A stretch of DNA of 64,000 bases from Larimichthys crocea (taxonomy: Eukaryota; Chordata; Actinopteri; Sciaenidae), in contig NC_040018.1 in NCBI RefSeq assembly GCF_000972845.2, positions 10,575,157 to 10,639,156 of the forward strand, given 5' to 3'. The position numbers and the translations under genes are program-made. Under the pieces are notes generated by a model. It did no database searches, was not told where the DNA came from, and worked only from the letters and a program-made list of their open reading frames with translations. Below are positions 42,101 through 54,018 of the stretch, piece by piece (position 1 is the stretch's first letter; each line of letters starts with the position of its first letter).

Positions 42101-45100
42101 GAATTCCATCAATTTCGAAAGGCACGCACAAACACACAGTTACGCACTCATTCAGGCCGCACCACACAGCACCGCCTATACATAGGCCATGTAGCAAAGC
42201 TGTCCCTGTCTGGCCCCACTCTCCTGTCCCTCTCGCAGCCTCAGAGCAGTGACCTTGGTTTCAAGTAGCTGTACTCTGTTAGAAAGCCAACACCTCTCCC
42301 GGGATGGGCTGACCTTGTTGTCTGACATACTGTAAGTCTGCACGCCCCTCTCTGTCTCTCTCTCTCTCTCTGTCTTTCTCTTATTCACTCACGACATCAG
42401 TTCTTTCTGTGTTCACCAACTTCATCTTTGCAAATCCGGCTCAGTGTAATGTATAGAAGCAGACCTCTTTTGTTGTTGCGTTGTTCAAATACAAAGGCGG
42501 GATAACTGTGAGCGTTCAGCAGGTCCGGGCCTCTCCCTCACCAGGTGTTTCCTTCATCAGACAACCTCTCCCATCAGCGACAGAATACACTTTTATGAGG
42601 GTGCATGCAGCAGTGCACACTGTTGTCCCCTCCGTTTCTGCTCCTGCCTTTGATTCCCTGCAGCTGTCCAGCTGTGCAGTGTATGGATGAGTCCAGGCAT
42701 GTGGCCCATAACTGAAATGGTGTTCATACGCAGAGATTTCCAAGCTTTGTGTGTGTGTGTGGAGGTTATTTTTTCTCTTATTGTCGCCTTCTCACTTAAT
42801 TTTGAACATGTAGGTCACATAGTGGCTACATTTATTGACCCTGCCGTGTAGTAGATGTTGTTGTTTTTTAAGCTTTCACTGTAGTATAGTTAGAGGAAGT
42901 GAAAGGGAAAGCGAATTAGAAGTGACGTTCAGTGTTTACGCGTACTCTCAATGTGATTATAATCAGAGAAAGAGTTCTCCCAACTCTTATGTAAACACCA
43001 CAAATGGATTGTTGTGTATAGGGTTCACTCTTTCTTTGGAGATGGACCATTAAACTAAAAATCAGCCCCAAAAAAATCGCCTATAGCTGTTATGTTTGTT
43101 CATCCGCCCACCCATAGTTGTATATGACGTAAGGTCGCTATCAGAGTAAGCGTATCTGGATTAAGTGAGTTTGGATCTTTCCGTACAGTCCACATTGACC
43201 TCCATGAAGACCTTTACTATACTGAAACAGTGACAGGAATCAGAAATGCTCTTTTATCCTCTAGGCTTCTGAGTGGGCGCACCAGTGTACATGTTTGACA
43301 GCTGAGTGTGCAGTAGCACAGAGACACAACATAAACACACTGGACGTGATACCCGTACTTTACCAGCCAAAGACGGATATGAAACGAGAACGATTTCACG
43401 TCTTAGATGAAGTTTCAAAACGTGCAGGTCAGTCGGTAAGCTGTTCAGAAATGCTACAGTTGTGTAGCCGACTAAGCTGTATTGGTGTTGCCGGATGTAT
43501 TTTTACTCGGTTCGTTTGTTTACGAGCGAGTTCAGCAAGCCTGGTGAAGCACGTGTTCGAGCCTGTGTAGACAAAGAGACCAGAAAGACAATGGACACTG
43601 TAGTTCATGTTCCGTGTGTGCGAGTCAAGCAAAACTCGTGGAGGCTCCAGTTGACCTTTTAACCTTTTCAAGGTTAATCTTCTTTTAAAACATAGTGTCC
43701 ATGCAGGTACAGACTGAAAAGTTGTTATATAGTGATCCATGTCCTCTTGAAATGTGTCTTTCCAAGGAGGAATTGTTTCTTCACTATGAATGTAGTGAAA
43801 GGTTCAAAACATTCTCAGATGTTCACCTCAATTTATTAGCCACGTCTTTGGCCCAGGGCATGAGTGTCTTGTTAGAGGCCATCTGGAAAACCTTTTCCCT
43901 CTTTATGTTTATATAAAAAAAATCTTTGCAACAATCCTCAAACCTGTCAGCGTTGTGGTTTTGATGTGCGCCGTCCAGTTGTGTGTATGTGTTTATGCCT
44001 TGCGTCAGGCTGCAGGCTGTGTAAAAGCCGGGCCGGGGCCAGCAGCCAGCCAGGAGGACAGACGAGGAAGCAGATGGATCTGTTTGGACTTAACCCCTTC
44101 CCACGGCACTCATCCTCCCGGCCCTCCTCTTCTAAACCTGCACGTCTCTCTGCAGCGTAGAAGGAAGGCAGCAGAGTGTGTGCTTTAAGGGGGTGGATGG
44201 AGAGGTATATGTAACAAGCAGAGAAAGCAGGGAAGGCAGACAGAATCCAGAGATAGAACGAGTCCTTTCCTTACAGACGCTGTGTGTGCTGAACTGTGCT
44301 GACATATGGCTCCTGCCTCCATGTTGGAACTCCTGGTCTGTTCTGTTCCTCTGCCGTCTCCTCTTCAGCTCTATTCTGCCTCTGGTACAGTCTGCTGTCT
44401 GCTGCCTGCTCTCTCGGAGAAAACCAGCACTTTGCTTGTTTGTCCCGGGAATGTCTTGTCTTTTCTGGGCACCACACCCTGTGAAATCCACTGGCTGTCT
44501 GCTGACTGTTTTAGCCACTCAACCTCCCACTTTCATGCTCTGGCTGTCTCTCTGCGGTTTCAGAGATTTCACCTGCAAACATATAATTGCCGTTGGTTGC
44601 ATGATAAAAAATCATTTTGCCACAGACAGACTGCCATCACTGTATGCAGTCCACTTTTTTTCACATTAAAATAGTAGCGCAGTAGTACTCGTGCTCAGAG
44701 GTGGTTGGATTGTGACCATTGCCTGGCCTAGTCTTGTCTGAAGAGCGAGCTCAGTAGATGGTTTGACGTTTCCCACGGTCACTCCCCCCCCGAGTGACAA
44801 ACATGCAACATTTGGTGCCTGTTAAAAGACATCAACACTGTCAAAATGGTAAGAAAATATGACGTCTGTTGAACACATTGAACAGATGTGATACTTTCTA
44901 AGAGCTGTGGAATGATAACTAACCGAGCATGCAGTTGTCTAAGTTGAACATGCAAAAGCTTATCATGTGAAGTCCTCATAGTTTTAGCAGACCTGATGTG
45001 TTTTTATTTGATAGGTTTACTGATACAATGTCAAAGAAATGGCACAAATGCTGGTTCAAGTTAACCGGTCAGTCTCAATGACGGATCAATAACGTTACTG

Positions 45101-46281
45101 GCTGTCTGTGACCTGACTTCAAACGTAGAAGCTGCAAGTTTTGCCATGTTTTATGGTTTATTTTTATCATATTTGCTGGTCAGCTTGATGAATTTGGCTT
45201 AAGAAAGTTGCGCGATTATGTGGCTACCACTTCGTAAATTCTAATATGCCGACGTTTGACTGAAACAGTTTCAGCACTGAGACTCTTTTAAAGCAGTTGC
45301 TTTGATGTCGCTAACTGTTTTTTTTCCATGTTGTACAGAAGTCTGTTTTCTCGCCTCGCCTGTACTTGATAGACATGTCCTAAATAGTGACATAGCTATG
45401 TGTGAACATGAAGTGATCCAACTGTAGGAATTAATTTGCTTGGCAACGTTGTTAACTTTGGTTAGCGCCCAACAGCTAGCAGGTAGAGTGTACTCGTGAC
45501 GTAACGTGGCCAGTTTCATTCACCTAAAGATGGCGTACAGACTTTGACAAATTGATTATTGAGGTAAATTTTCAGCCCGACAAGATATTGTTGTTGTATG
45601 TTTGCCTTTGAGTATTGCAGCCCTCCCTAATTATAGCAGCCACCATTTGGTTTGGTGTTTAGTCCATGGAATCACATGACGTGTACGCGTGGCCTCTCTT
45701 CCACACGTTTTAGAGCCACAGATTTGGTGGAGGAATGCAAGGTTCTGGTTTGATTGCAAATCAATAGCTGGTGAGTAGAGTTTCTGGAAGACACCCTCCC
45801 CTGCTCTCCCTGCTAACCAGCAGACTGTAAATAGAAAACCCCGAGGGAAGATCAATACCGACTCTGCCTGTTGATGAGGAGGGAAGCTCGCTGCGTGAAC
45901 GAGTACAGAAGAGATGCACAGCATGTTTTATAGAGAGGAGGTCCTCTTATGACATTCAGAAACTTGTTAGTTGTCGGAGCGGCTGGGCAGGTTGTTCTAC
46001 TTTTGTCTTTTTGTCTACTAAGCTGTCCTTCAGGTTTCTGAGGATGGCAGAAATCTACTGACTCTCAGTCCACAACATACAAGGCGCTCCGCTCTTCCCT
46101 TCAGAAGACGAGAGCAGCTGTGGGCCAGTGAAAGGATGTCATCTATTGCTACGTGGTAACAATAGCTTCAGTCCTCCTTTTCCATTCCTTCCTATCACCA
46201 CACAACCACAACCAATACCCACCCACTGCACTCTGGCTCCCCTTTGCCGGCTACCGACAGAAGTAAAGAGCTGAATGTGGT

Positions 46282-46308
46282 GGGGGGGGGGGGGGGGGGG
46301 GGGGGGGG
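46282..46308. repeat. Run of 27 G
   Basis: Twenty-seven consecutive G on the + strand, preceded by GGT. Long G runs can fold as quadruplexes and are prone to sequencing and assembly length errors. Confidence 0.9.
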
Positions 46309-47430
46309 ACAGACAGACATCTGTGGCCCTCTCTGGGCTCCACTGCCTCGGCCTTATTGTTCTCAGAGATGTAGATAACCATAACAGAAGGAGAGCCACA
46401 GTCTAGCAGAGAAAGGGCCAAAGGGGAGGAGCACTGAGGCGCACTTTTGTTTGGTTTAAAAAAAAAAGAGAGAGCGCTTTATGGAGTAGTGGTTGGGGGG
46501 TGGGGGGAGTTGACCTCCTGATCTGAAAAACATATTCAGGATTGTCTGTCTGCTCATGATGTTCAGCCTCCTTTTAGTTTCCACCTCTTCTTATCATCTT
46601 CTGCGACTCTCCAAGAAGGACTGAGCTCTGCTACTAGTAATCATCAGAACTGTGTTCTGCTCATGCTTCCTATTGTGCCCCTCTTTGCTTTCAGGGCCTC
46701 TTTGGTGACCTTCTGGCCAAAACTTAAATGGCACTGCATCGACGCCTTTTTCATTCGCTCGCCAAGTTTTTTTATTTTTTTATTCTCCTTGCTCTATTAA
46801 ATGCTGTCTTTTCAAGAGTTTTATACTGAATTCAAGCAAAAGTCTTGTTTGACTTTATTCGACTGAAGACAGTCGGTGCATTGAAGCAAGTTTTAAAGTG
46901 GAGGCAGGTAATTAAACATGCTTTCAGGGAAGCAAGCATGCTTTCATTCACGAACCCAAGCACAACTGTGAGTGTGAATAGTCTCCGTTCTAACAGTAAC
47001 AGATGATGATGACAGCTTTCCCCACATGGCACATGGGAGGTCAGTGGACGACCTTTTCCGTAGCTGTAGAATGAAGAATCAGAGGGGTGTGTGCGTGTGA
47101 GGTACTGCTGCAGGATTTTCCGATGAATTTCATTTGTTTCCGCCGCACCGATGCCTGCCAGGCTCCCACAGCGTCTGTGTTGTACAGTGACTGCCAGCTC
47201 TGACACCACCTCTCCTGTTTGACTTGGCCTCGGAGAAGGCAGAAATGCAAAAATTGCATTTTTTGAGAAGAAGCCCTCTGTGCCCTTGGTTGTGTAACTG
47301 GGGTTGTATGTTGATGTACCAGTAGTTCCGGAGACCAAGAGGAACCAGTCATATTAATATGGTTCATAGACTTCAATCATCCATCTATTCTGGATTCTGG
47401 ATATCCCGGTCTTCCTAACACAGCTGAGAT

Positions 47431-47789
47431 TTACTTGTACAATTTCAAAAAATATAAAAGCAATAAGCGAGGGGTACACACTGATGTTTTGTGATACATT
47501 TCATCTTTAATGTGGATTATTTTGTTTATATTTGTTGACCAAATATTCCTGGCGAGGTCCTCCTTTTCCAGAACCTCCCACGCCTCATTATTCAACATTT
47601 GCTCCAGTTGTGGAGGGTTATATTTAGATGTTGTGTTGTTGGGGAAACCAACACACAATGTATACCAAATTTATTCGGTGGCTTGCTCCTCCGCTTTGAA
47701 TGCACTTGCATCTCAGAAATCATAGACAATGAGCCTCGGTCTTCATCGCTCCTGTTCTGCCGCTTGTTAATGTCAAATCCCTGTCTCAT
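47431..47789 (-). pseudogene. Possible decayed coding fragment, unidentified
   Basis: Two overlapping - strand frames have unusually protein-like composition: one from 47789 with KRRSKPPNKFG, the other, in a different frame, with LEQMLNNEAWEVLEKEDLAR. Together they suggest a coding stretch broken by a frameshift, perhaps the remnant of a retroelement polyprotein, since basic KPP-x-(K/R)(F/Y)G strings occur in some of these. I do not recognise the family, and chance cannot be excluded. Confidence 0.25.
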
Positions 47790-47824
47790 CCTTGTACATT
47801 GTCCCTTGTTTTCACTGTCTTAGC

Positions 47825-47908
47825 CTGAGAGCCATGTCTACCTACACACTCAGTGTTCATTAAAACCTGAGAGCCATGTCTACCTACACACTCAGTGTTC
47901 ATTAAAAC
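47825..47908. repeat. Perfect 42-bp tandem duplication
   Basis: The unit at 47825-47866 (starting CTGAGAGCCATG, ending CATTAAAAC) is repeated without a difference at 47867-47908. Confidence 0.95.
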
Positions 47909-49348
47909 AGACTGTTTTATTTGCCCATTAAAACAGGATGCCTTTATTATTCACTTCCTCGAAGTGCTAACTTCAGTGCAGCTTCAGTGTTTCCCACGTC
48001 CAGATGTTTCATTTATTTCTGTCTTCCTCTGTTGTTGTGCACCTGATTCTCACCATGACACCGCTGAAAAGCAGAACTTCCTCGCTCATTACCTGCATCC
48101 AGTCTGTAATCACGTTCCCATCTCTGCCTTGCAAGGGAAATTTGGTCTGCTGCCATTACAAAATGGATGCAAAACAACATCCCAAATCCATCCAGAGAAA
48201 GCGTAGTTAATTTCACTCTGCTTGTGAAACCAACAAATCTGTGTGTCCAGGACACGTAGTGGTCTGTATAGTTCTCGCGTTTGTTTTTAAAGTTTCTAGA
48301 TGATGTTGACGTTCTGTGGTGTGAGGCAGAGGCCGTGTCAGACTTGTGATCGGGGTAAATTCACTGCTGGTTTTGGGTTTTCTTCAGTACGCTCATGTGC
48401 CGCAGCACTTTGATTCAACCGCTGTTTTTATTTTCTTTCCCTTTGCTCCCAAAGTTTGACTGAAAAAAAAAAAAAAACGACGGGAAGAAATGTAGGTTAA
48501 TGAGAACATCTGTGTTGTGCGATTGCCTTTGTCAGCAACGAAAAGGAGAGATCACAAAAAAGCTGGAGGCAACGGAAAAGTTGATTTCTCCGTGTTAACT
48601 GTTACACAGCGCCCTGCTATGTCTGAAAAGATATTTTCCATCATTTCATTTGTCGGGCATTTGTTTTCACGTCCACGCTACAAGACTGGCATTTTGAGAT
48701 TTCTCTCGGCTCGGCTTGGCTCGGCTTTAAAAAAAAAAAAAAAAAAACCTAGATGGGTGTGAAAAACATTCTTGGTGCAGATGAAAGGCCAGAACTTTTG
48801 GAGAGGAAAAAAAAAAAAGCCTTTTCAAATGTAGCAGGCTCAGTGTGGACAGTCTTAGACATCAGCCCCTCATAGGATGATGTTCCATTAGATTGCATCA
48901 GCCAGATCCAGAGCTGGTCTTTTTCTCTGTCTGTATCTTTTTTTTCCCTCTCTCTCTGCCCTTACGTGTTGGTAAAATGGTGGGTTGGACTGTAGATTCT
49001 ACACTGAGCTGTACCAAGCATTGCTTTTACGTCCTGACTGCGACTAATAACAGTACTCTCTTGGACAGATGGCAACTACTACTAACTACTAATGTGACAG
49101 TACGCTTGTCACGCATGTGCTTTACCTGCGTTTCCCTCATGACCAGAGATTTCTATTAATAGAGTGCAATCAGTGATCAAGCAATCAGTCAGTTAATGAG
49201 CGCGGAAATGTTTAAAAAAATACGAAGTGCTATGTATTTAAAGCAAATTTGTTAAAGCCCAGACTCTCTGCTACAGATTGCTTCTTCTTTTTTTTTTTTT
49301 TCATGGCCAGAAGGGAGAGTGACTCACTCTCATCCGCCCTCACAATCT

Positions 49349-49396
49349 GTGTGTGTGTGCGCGCGCACACGTGTGTGTGTGTGTGTGTGTGCATGC
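49349..49396. repeat. Alternating purine-pyrimidine tract (TG)n(CG)n(CA)n(TG)n
   Basis: About 48 bases of strictly alternating purine and pyrimidine, with a GCGCGC core between TG and CA/TG arms, so it is Z-DNA prone and partly self-complementary. Confidence 0.9.
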
Positions 49397-52300
49397 CTGT
49401 GAGGAGTCGAGTGTCTTGTTTGTGTGACAGTGATGTGTTCAGATAAAACATCAGAGGTGTGGTGATCGACTTATTTTTCTTTCCCGCATCTCTATCGCCG
49501 TCGCCCATAGAACACGTCAGGTTGAACTGAATCTTTACATTTTGTCAATCGGCAATACACATAATCTTACTAATCATACTGTTCTGATACATACATGTGA
49601 TTTGGATTTATTAAAACCGAGCTAGCATCGTTTTTTGCGGTGTGATATTTGCCTTGAAATCACTTTGCAACGTCTCACGCACATTACGTAGACGTAGATG
49701 CACAGCATAATAATACAACTCCTTGATTTATAGAAACTATTATACAACCTATAACCCTTAAAAAAGCAGTTCATTCACACGTCTGATCTTTCTTTGGAGG
49801 GTGAAGCTGCTGTTTATGTTCAACCTGAGGATGGTCGCAATATATTTTTGTACGCTTGACCCGATAGTAGAGCTTTTCAGTTGTTTTGTAGCTGCTGGTG
49901 TCAGTCATGTAATGAATGAGAGAGCTCTGTGAGTTAGTGAATCCAGTCCTGAAGATACTGTGTGTGTTTTGTTATCTCAGAGAATGGAAACTCAAACTTC
50001 AGGTTGCAGATCTTACTCTGGTACACCACTTTGTTTCTGTGTGTCGGTGTTGAAAACAACAAAAAAAAAACTGGCAGTTTGCCGAAGTGCCAGCATTGCT
50101 CAAAAAGCTCAAGATGTACAGTTTTTTGTTTTGTTTGTTTGGACTGTGCCTCAGAGGCATCGATTCAGATCTACGTTAAATCTCAGGCTGTCCTTCAGTG
50201 GTGTTGAAGTATTTCTGTCGGTCTGTCTGAACTGTCTAAAATCTCATTGTTCATTCGACACCACGCTTAAAGCTGACGAACAAAACAAACGTTGGAATTT
50301 GTCGCTTCCACGTCTTACAACACATCTGCATCCGTTATTTTCAATCGGTATTCCACATTAATAATGCCAGGTATCCGAGCCTACCCGCTCTATCGGTGCT
50401 CATTTCACTCATTTCCATTGCTGCAGTTTGCAGGTTACAAGTGCTGAGTAAGCTGTTTGTGGCTGTTAGCCAGTCTAGACAAAGCCTGTAACATTTCACC
50501 TGACTGTCCTGAGCGTCTGCCATATGCTCCACTGAGATGAATACCCTGTTCTTGCTAGGAATACCCCCCACCGGTAGACAATGGCTCACCTTCAGTATAT
50601 ACCCGCTCAGTCCTTACTCATTTTCCCACTCTAGACTCATTCAGAGCGTGAATGTAGAGAATATACAACCACTTTAGTATCGGCACTCATACTGACACTT
50701 ACAGAATGTGTCGTATAGAAGCGAGACTTGACAAATTCCCCAGTAATTTCTGCGTCTTAATCAGTGTTATGAAACGGCAATAAAAACGCGTCAAATCAAT
50801 CTGTCTTTAATTAATTAATTGTTGGCTCGTTATCAAGGAAAATCAATGTCAGTGTCAGAATTTTCGGTTTCTCTTTGAGTATTTTCAGACTCTTGTTCAG
50901 ACATAACAATCAATTTGAAGATGCCCCTTTGGGCTCTGGAAAATCGTGATGGACATATTATTCTATTTCCTGTCATCACTGTCTTATTATGGCTTATTCT
51001 ATTTATGGAAAATATAATCAACAGATTAATAAATAACAGAATAAAATCATAAATCAATCATAGTCATGGGCCGAGCACAGGTATCTGATCGCGTCTCGTT
51101 TCAGTCCACTTCCTATAAATTCATGTCTGCCTCTTTGCTCGTGATTATGTGTTTGTGTGAAATATTTTTAAGTTTAAGGGTGAAGTCAAAGGGAATTTTT
51201 CTCCGCTCATATTCAGTCACATCATCGCAGCAGGGGTTTCGGTTTATCATGAAGAATTCCATCTCCGATTTTCATTTCTCGTATTTATTATTGTTACGCG
51301 ACTCGCAATCCCAACTTATAACTCAGAGCGTTTCTGCTTTGATGTGGAAATTTAGACTTTGAAGTATAGATGGCATGAAATCTACTGTTATTCTGTCAAG
51401 GCGCAATCCAGTAGATGTGTTTTGGTTGGATGCTGTTAAAACTGTCACTCTGTGGTGGAATGCCAGAGTTGGACCAGTAAATTATCCCGCTTATGCCTGT
51501 CACACACGGTAAAAAAAAAAAAGGGGAAGGAATTCATGCTCACATAAATAAACAAGTGACGTGACAAACATGGAAGTGGTCGGATCTTTGCTCAATATCC
51601 AAGAGACGATAAAGACAGAATTAATTTCTTCAGCACTATGTTTGAAGTTGTTCTTAGTGTCTCACGTTGGCTCCTGCCGGCACTTAAGGGGCTGATTTTC
51701 TTAGTCTTGCTGTCATGTAGTTAATGAGCTTGTTTCGGTTGCCCCTCTAGTATTGGTGTGATGGAAAGCACCGGACCCTGAATAAGCTGAAATAAACAAT
51801 AGGAAGTCTAATCTCTTCTCTGTCTCCCTCCCCAGTTTCATAGCCTCGCGTTTAGCCCGGAGCGCAGTGGAATGCTACATTTTGGCATCAGAAAATGGTT
51901 GCCGCTCCACCGTCATGAATTGAAGCGGCAAAGCTGCGAGCCAGTTTCTTTAAAATCCCGTATGTGTGTTTGTGCTCTTCCTCCCACACAAACGGGTCAC
52001 CGAGTTCAGCCAAGGTGTTCGTATCAGACGTTTACACCAGCTCATTGTTTTTCTTTCAGACCGGTTAAGCTCCGGTTTCACAGTTTCATCACAGAGCTGC
52101 CTTTTCCTTGCAGAAATGTTCGCGATGACCTCATGCTCAGTTCACCTGTGCCCCAGTTGGCAGTGTATTCTCCAACTTTCCAGTGCCTGTGCCTCACGTA
52201 GCCAACTGGGGGTGGGGGGGTGAGCTGCAGAGAAATGAGGTCCTGCATAGCAGTGGAAAAAAACACAGCACCTGTCACAGAGGCCTGAGGGGACAGAGAG

Positions 52301-53973
52301 GACAGCACTGTACCAGCAACGCTCTTATCTGTATGGTTCTCACTCTATTTCTGTATCATCTCAGGGCTCAGCACTGACTTTTAAAAGCGGTTGCCCGGCT
52401 GGAAACCAGATATCCGGAAACTGAAAACGTGCTTGACGGTAAACGTCCCAAAAGCGACATAAACAACAAACAACCTTGATGTTTACAGTAAGCTCCTCCG
52501 GTATAACTAGCATCCTTTACTTCCCGTAAACATTCCTGTAGCTTGTTCGTCACACCAAATCTGATCTGTTCTTCACTCCAACATCCGCAAGATGATGTAC
52601 GGATGTAAAGGGTTCCTCATTTCAGAACATAATACATGTTGCTGTCGTTGAGCGTCTAGCCCAGTGGTTCTGTGGGACGTGCCACCCTGAGCTACTGAAC
52701 TCGATGTATCACTTATCAAGGAGTACGTTGTGCATGCTTTCACTTTTCACACATTTCTTTTGTTCAGCTTCATCCGGCCCTTTTTGTCAGTTGAATGGAT
52801 TTGCACATTGTGATGTTGACCGTTCAGTCCAACTCTTCAGCCCACAGTCAAACGGCTTCATTTGCTTGACTATCATCTGTCCGCATGGGAGTAAACGCAC
52901 CAACGCACACACAGCGTTGTCTGGTTCCTGTTCAAACTGTAACAATAACATAGAAATATAACAAATATTAAGAATGGATTTATTCCTATTGGGTGACGTG
53001 GTTACCGCTGATGGTTGCCAGTGGCAACCTGGCAACCGTTACTGTCAGTCCTGCATCCATTTAGTTAGCCATGAGGACTGCACAATGTATCAGGTGCTGC
53101 AAAAATGAGATTTCTAAAGCCAGAAGCTGCTGCTCCATGGTTTGTAACTATTTTTTGGAGGGCATTAGATGAATAGTCTTACAGGGTACCACGCTGCGGC
53201 CATTTAATCACATTCTGTGACTGCTTTTAGTGACGGCGAAACCAGGATTTATAGCTGAGGCGTAGCGCCCCTCTGAAATGCAAATTGATCATGGCATACT
53301 GGTCTTAATTGCTGTTCTCTGGGAAGTTTGGGAAATGAATGTGTGTTTGTCTCGGGTGTGCGTTATCTAGACCACTAACTGGCAGCCTACATGTGGTAGG
53401 CTTACAGGAAAACAAGAAGTCATCTCCTTGAAATGGAGGTTCGAGTGTCAAGAGCGGTGACTCAACACGAGCACTAATATAGAGGCTTCAAAGACAGGTA
53501 GAGAAAAGCGTTTGTAAGAACATAAACACACGTAGAGCCTCTCTGAGTTTCTGTTTTTACCTAACAGAGCAGTTCTCATTACTTGTTCCTGCTGTATCAA
53601 GTTGTTTTTTGGATGATTGTTTTAAAGAACAATATCACATACAACATTGCAGGTTGAACGTGGTCACAGTCAGGTGTGCTAAAGATATCCTCCTCTGGCA
53701 CATACATGAAGTAAAAAGGACGAAACGTTGCAGCAGAGCTCATCCTTGTTGCCGGGAAACATAAGGTAGATAGCAACTGCCTTGTATTCGGCCCACTTTC
53801 ATAATTTGAGGAGGGAGGGTTGAGAGTGTGTGTGTTTGTGTGTGTGTGTATAAGTGAGTGGGTGGATGGATGGGGGAGCTGGTGGTGACGTGTCCTAATG
53901 GAGCTGGATCCGTACGTGATCAGGAATGAGATGAGGCAGATCTGCTCCTCACCTGTCCTGTAGAGAGGGGGTA

Positions 53974-53974
<1 letters not shown>

Positions 53975-54015
<41 letters not shown>
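53975..54015. repeat. (CA)n microsatellite
   Basis: About 20 uninterrupted CA units. The long - strand open frame across it (53597-54157) is an artefact of the repeat. Confidence 0.95.

Positions 54016-54018
<3 letters not shown>

Noticed and set aside
44178..44669. 163-codon + strand open frame
   Set aside because: Cysteine- and leucine-rich translation with no recognisable family, overlapped by equally long frames on the other strand. Typical of chance in CT-rich sequence.
46832..47338. 168-codon - strand open frame
   Set aside because: No motif recognised, and an overlapping alternative frame of 111 codons looks just as plausible. No splice or promoter support.
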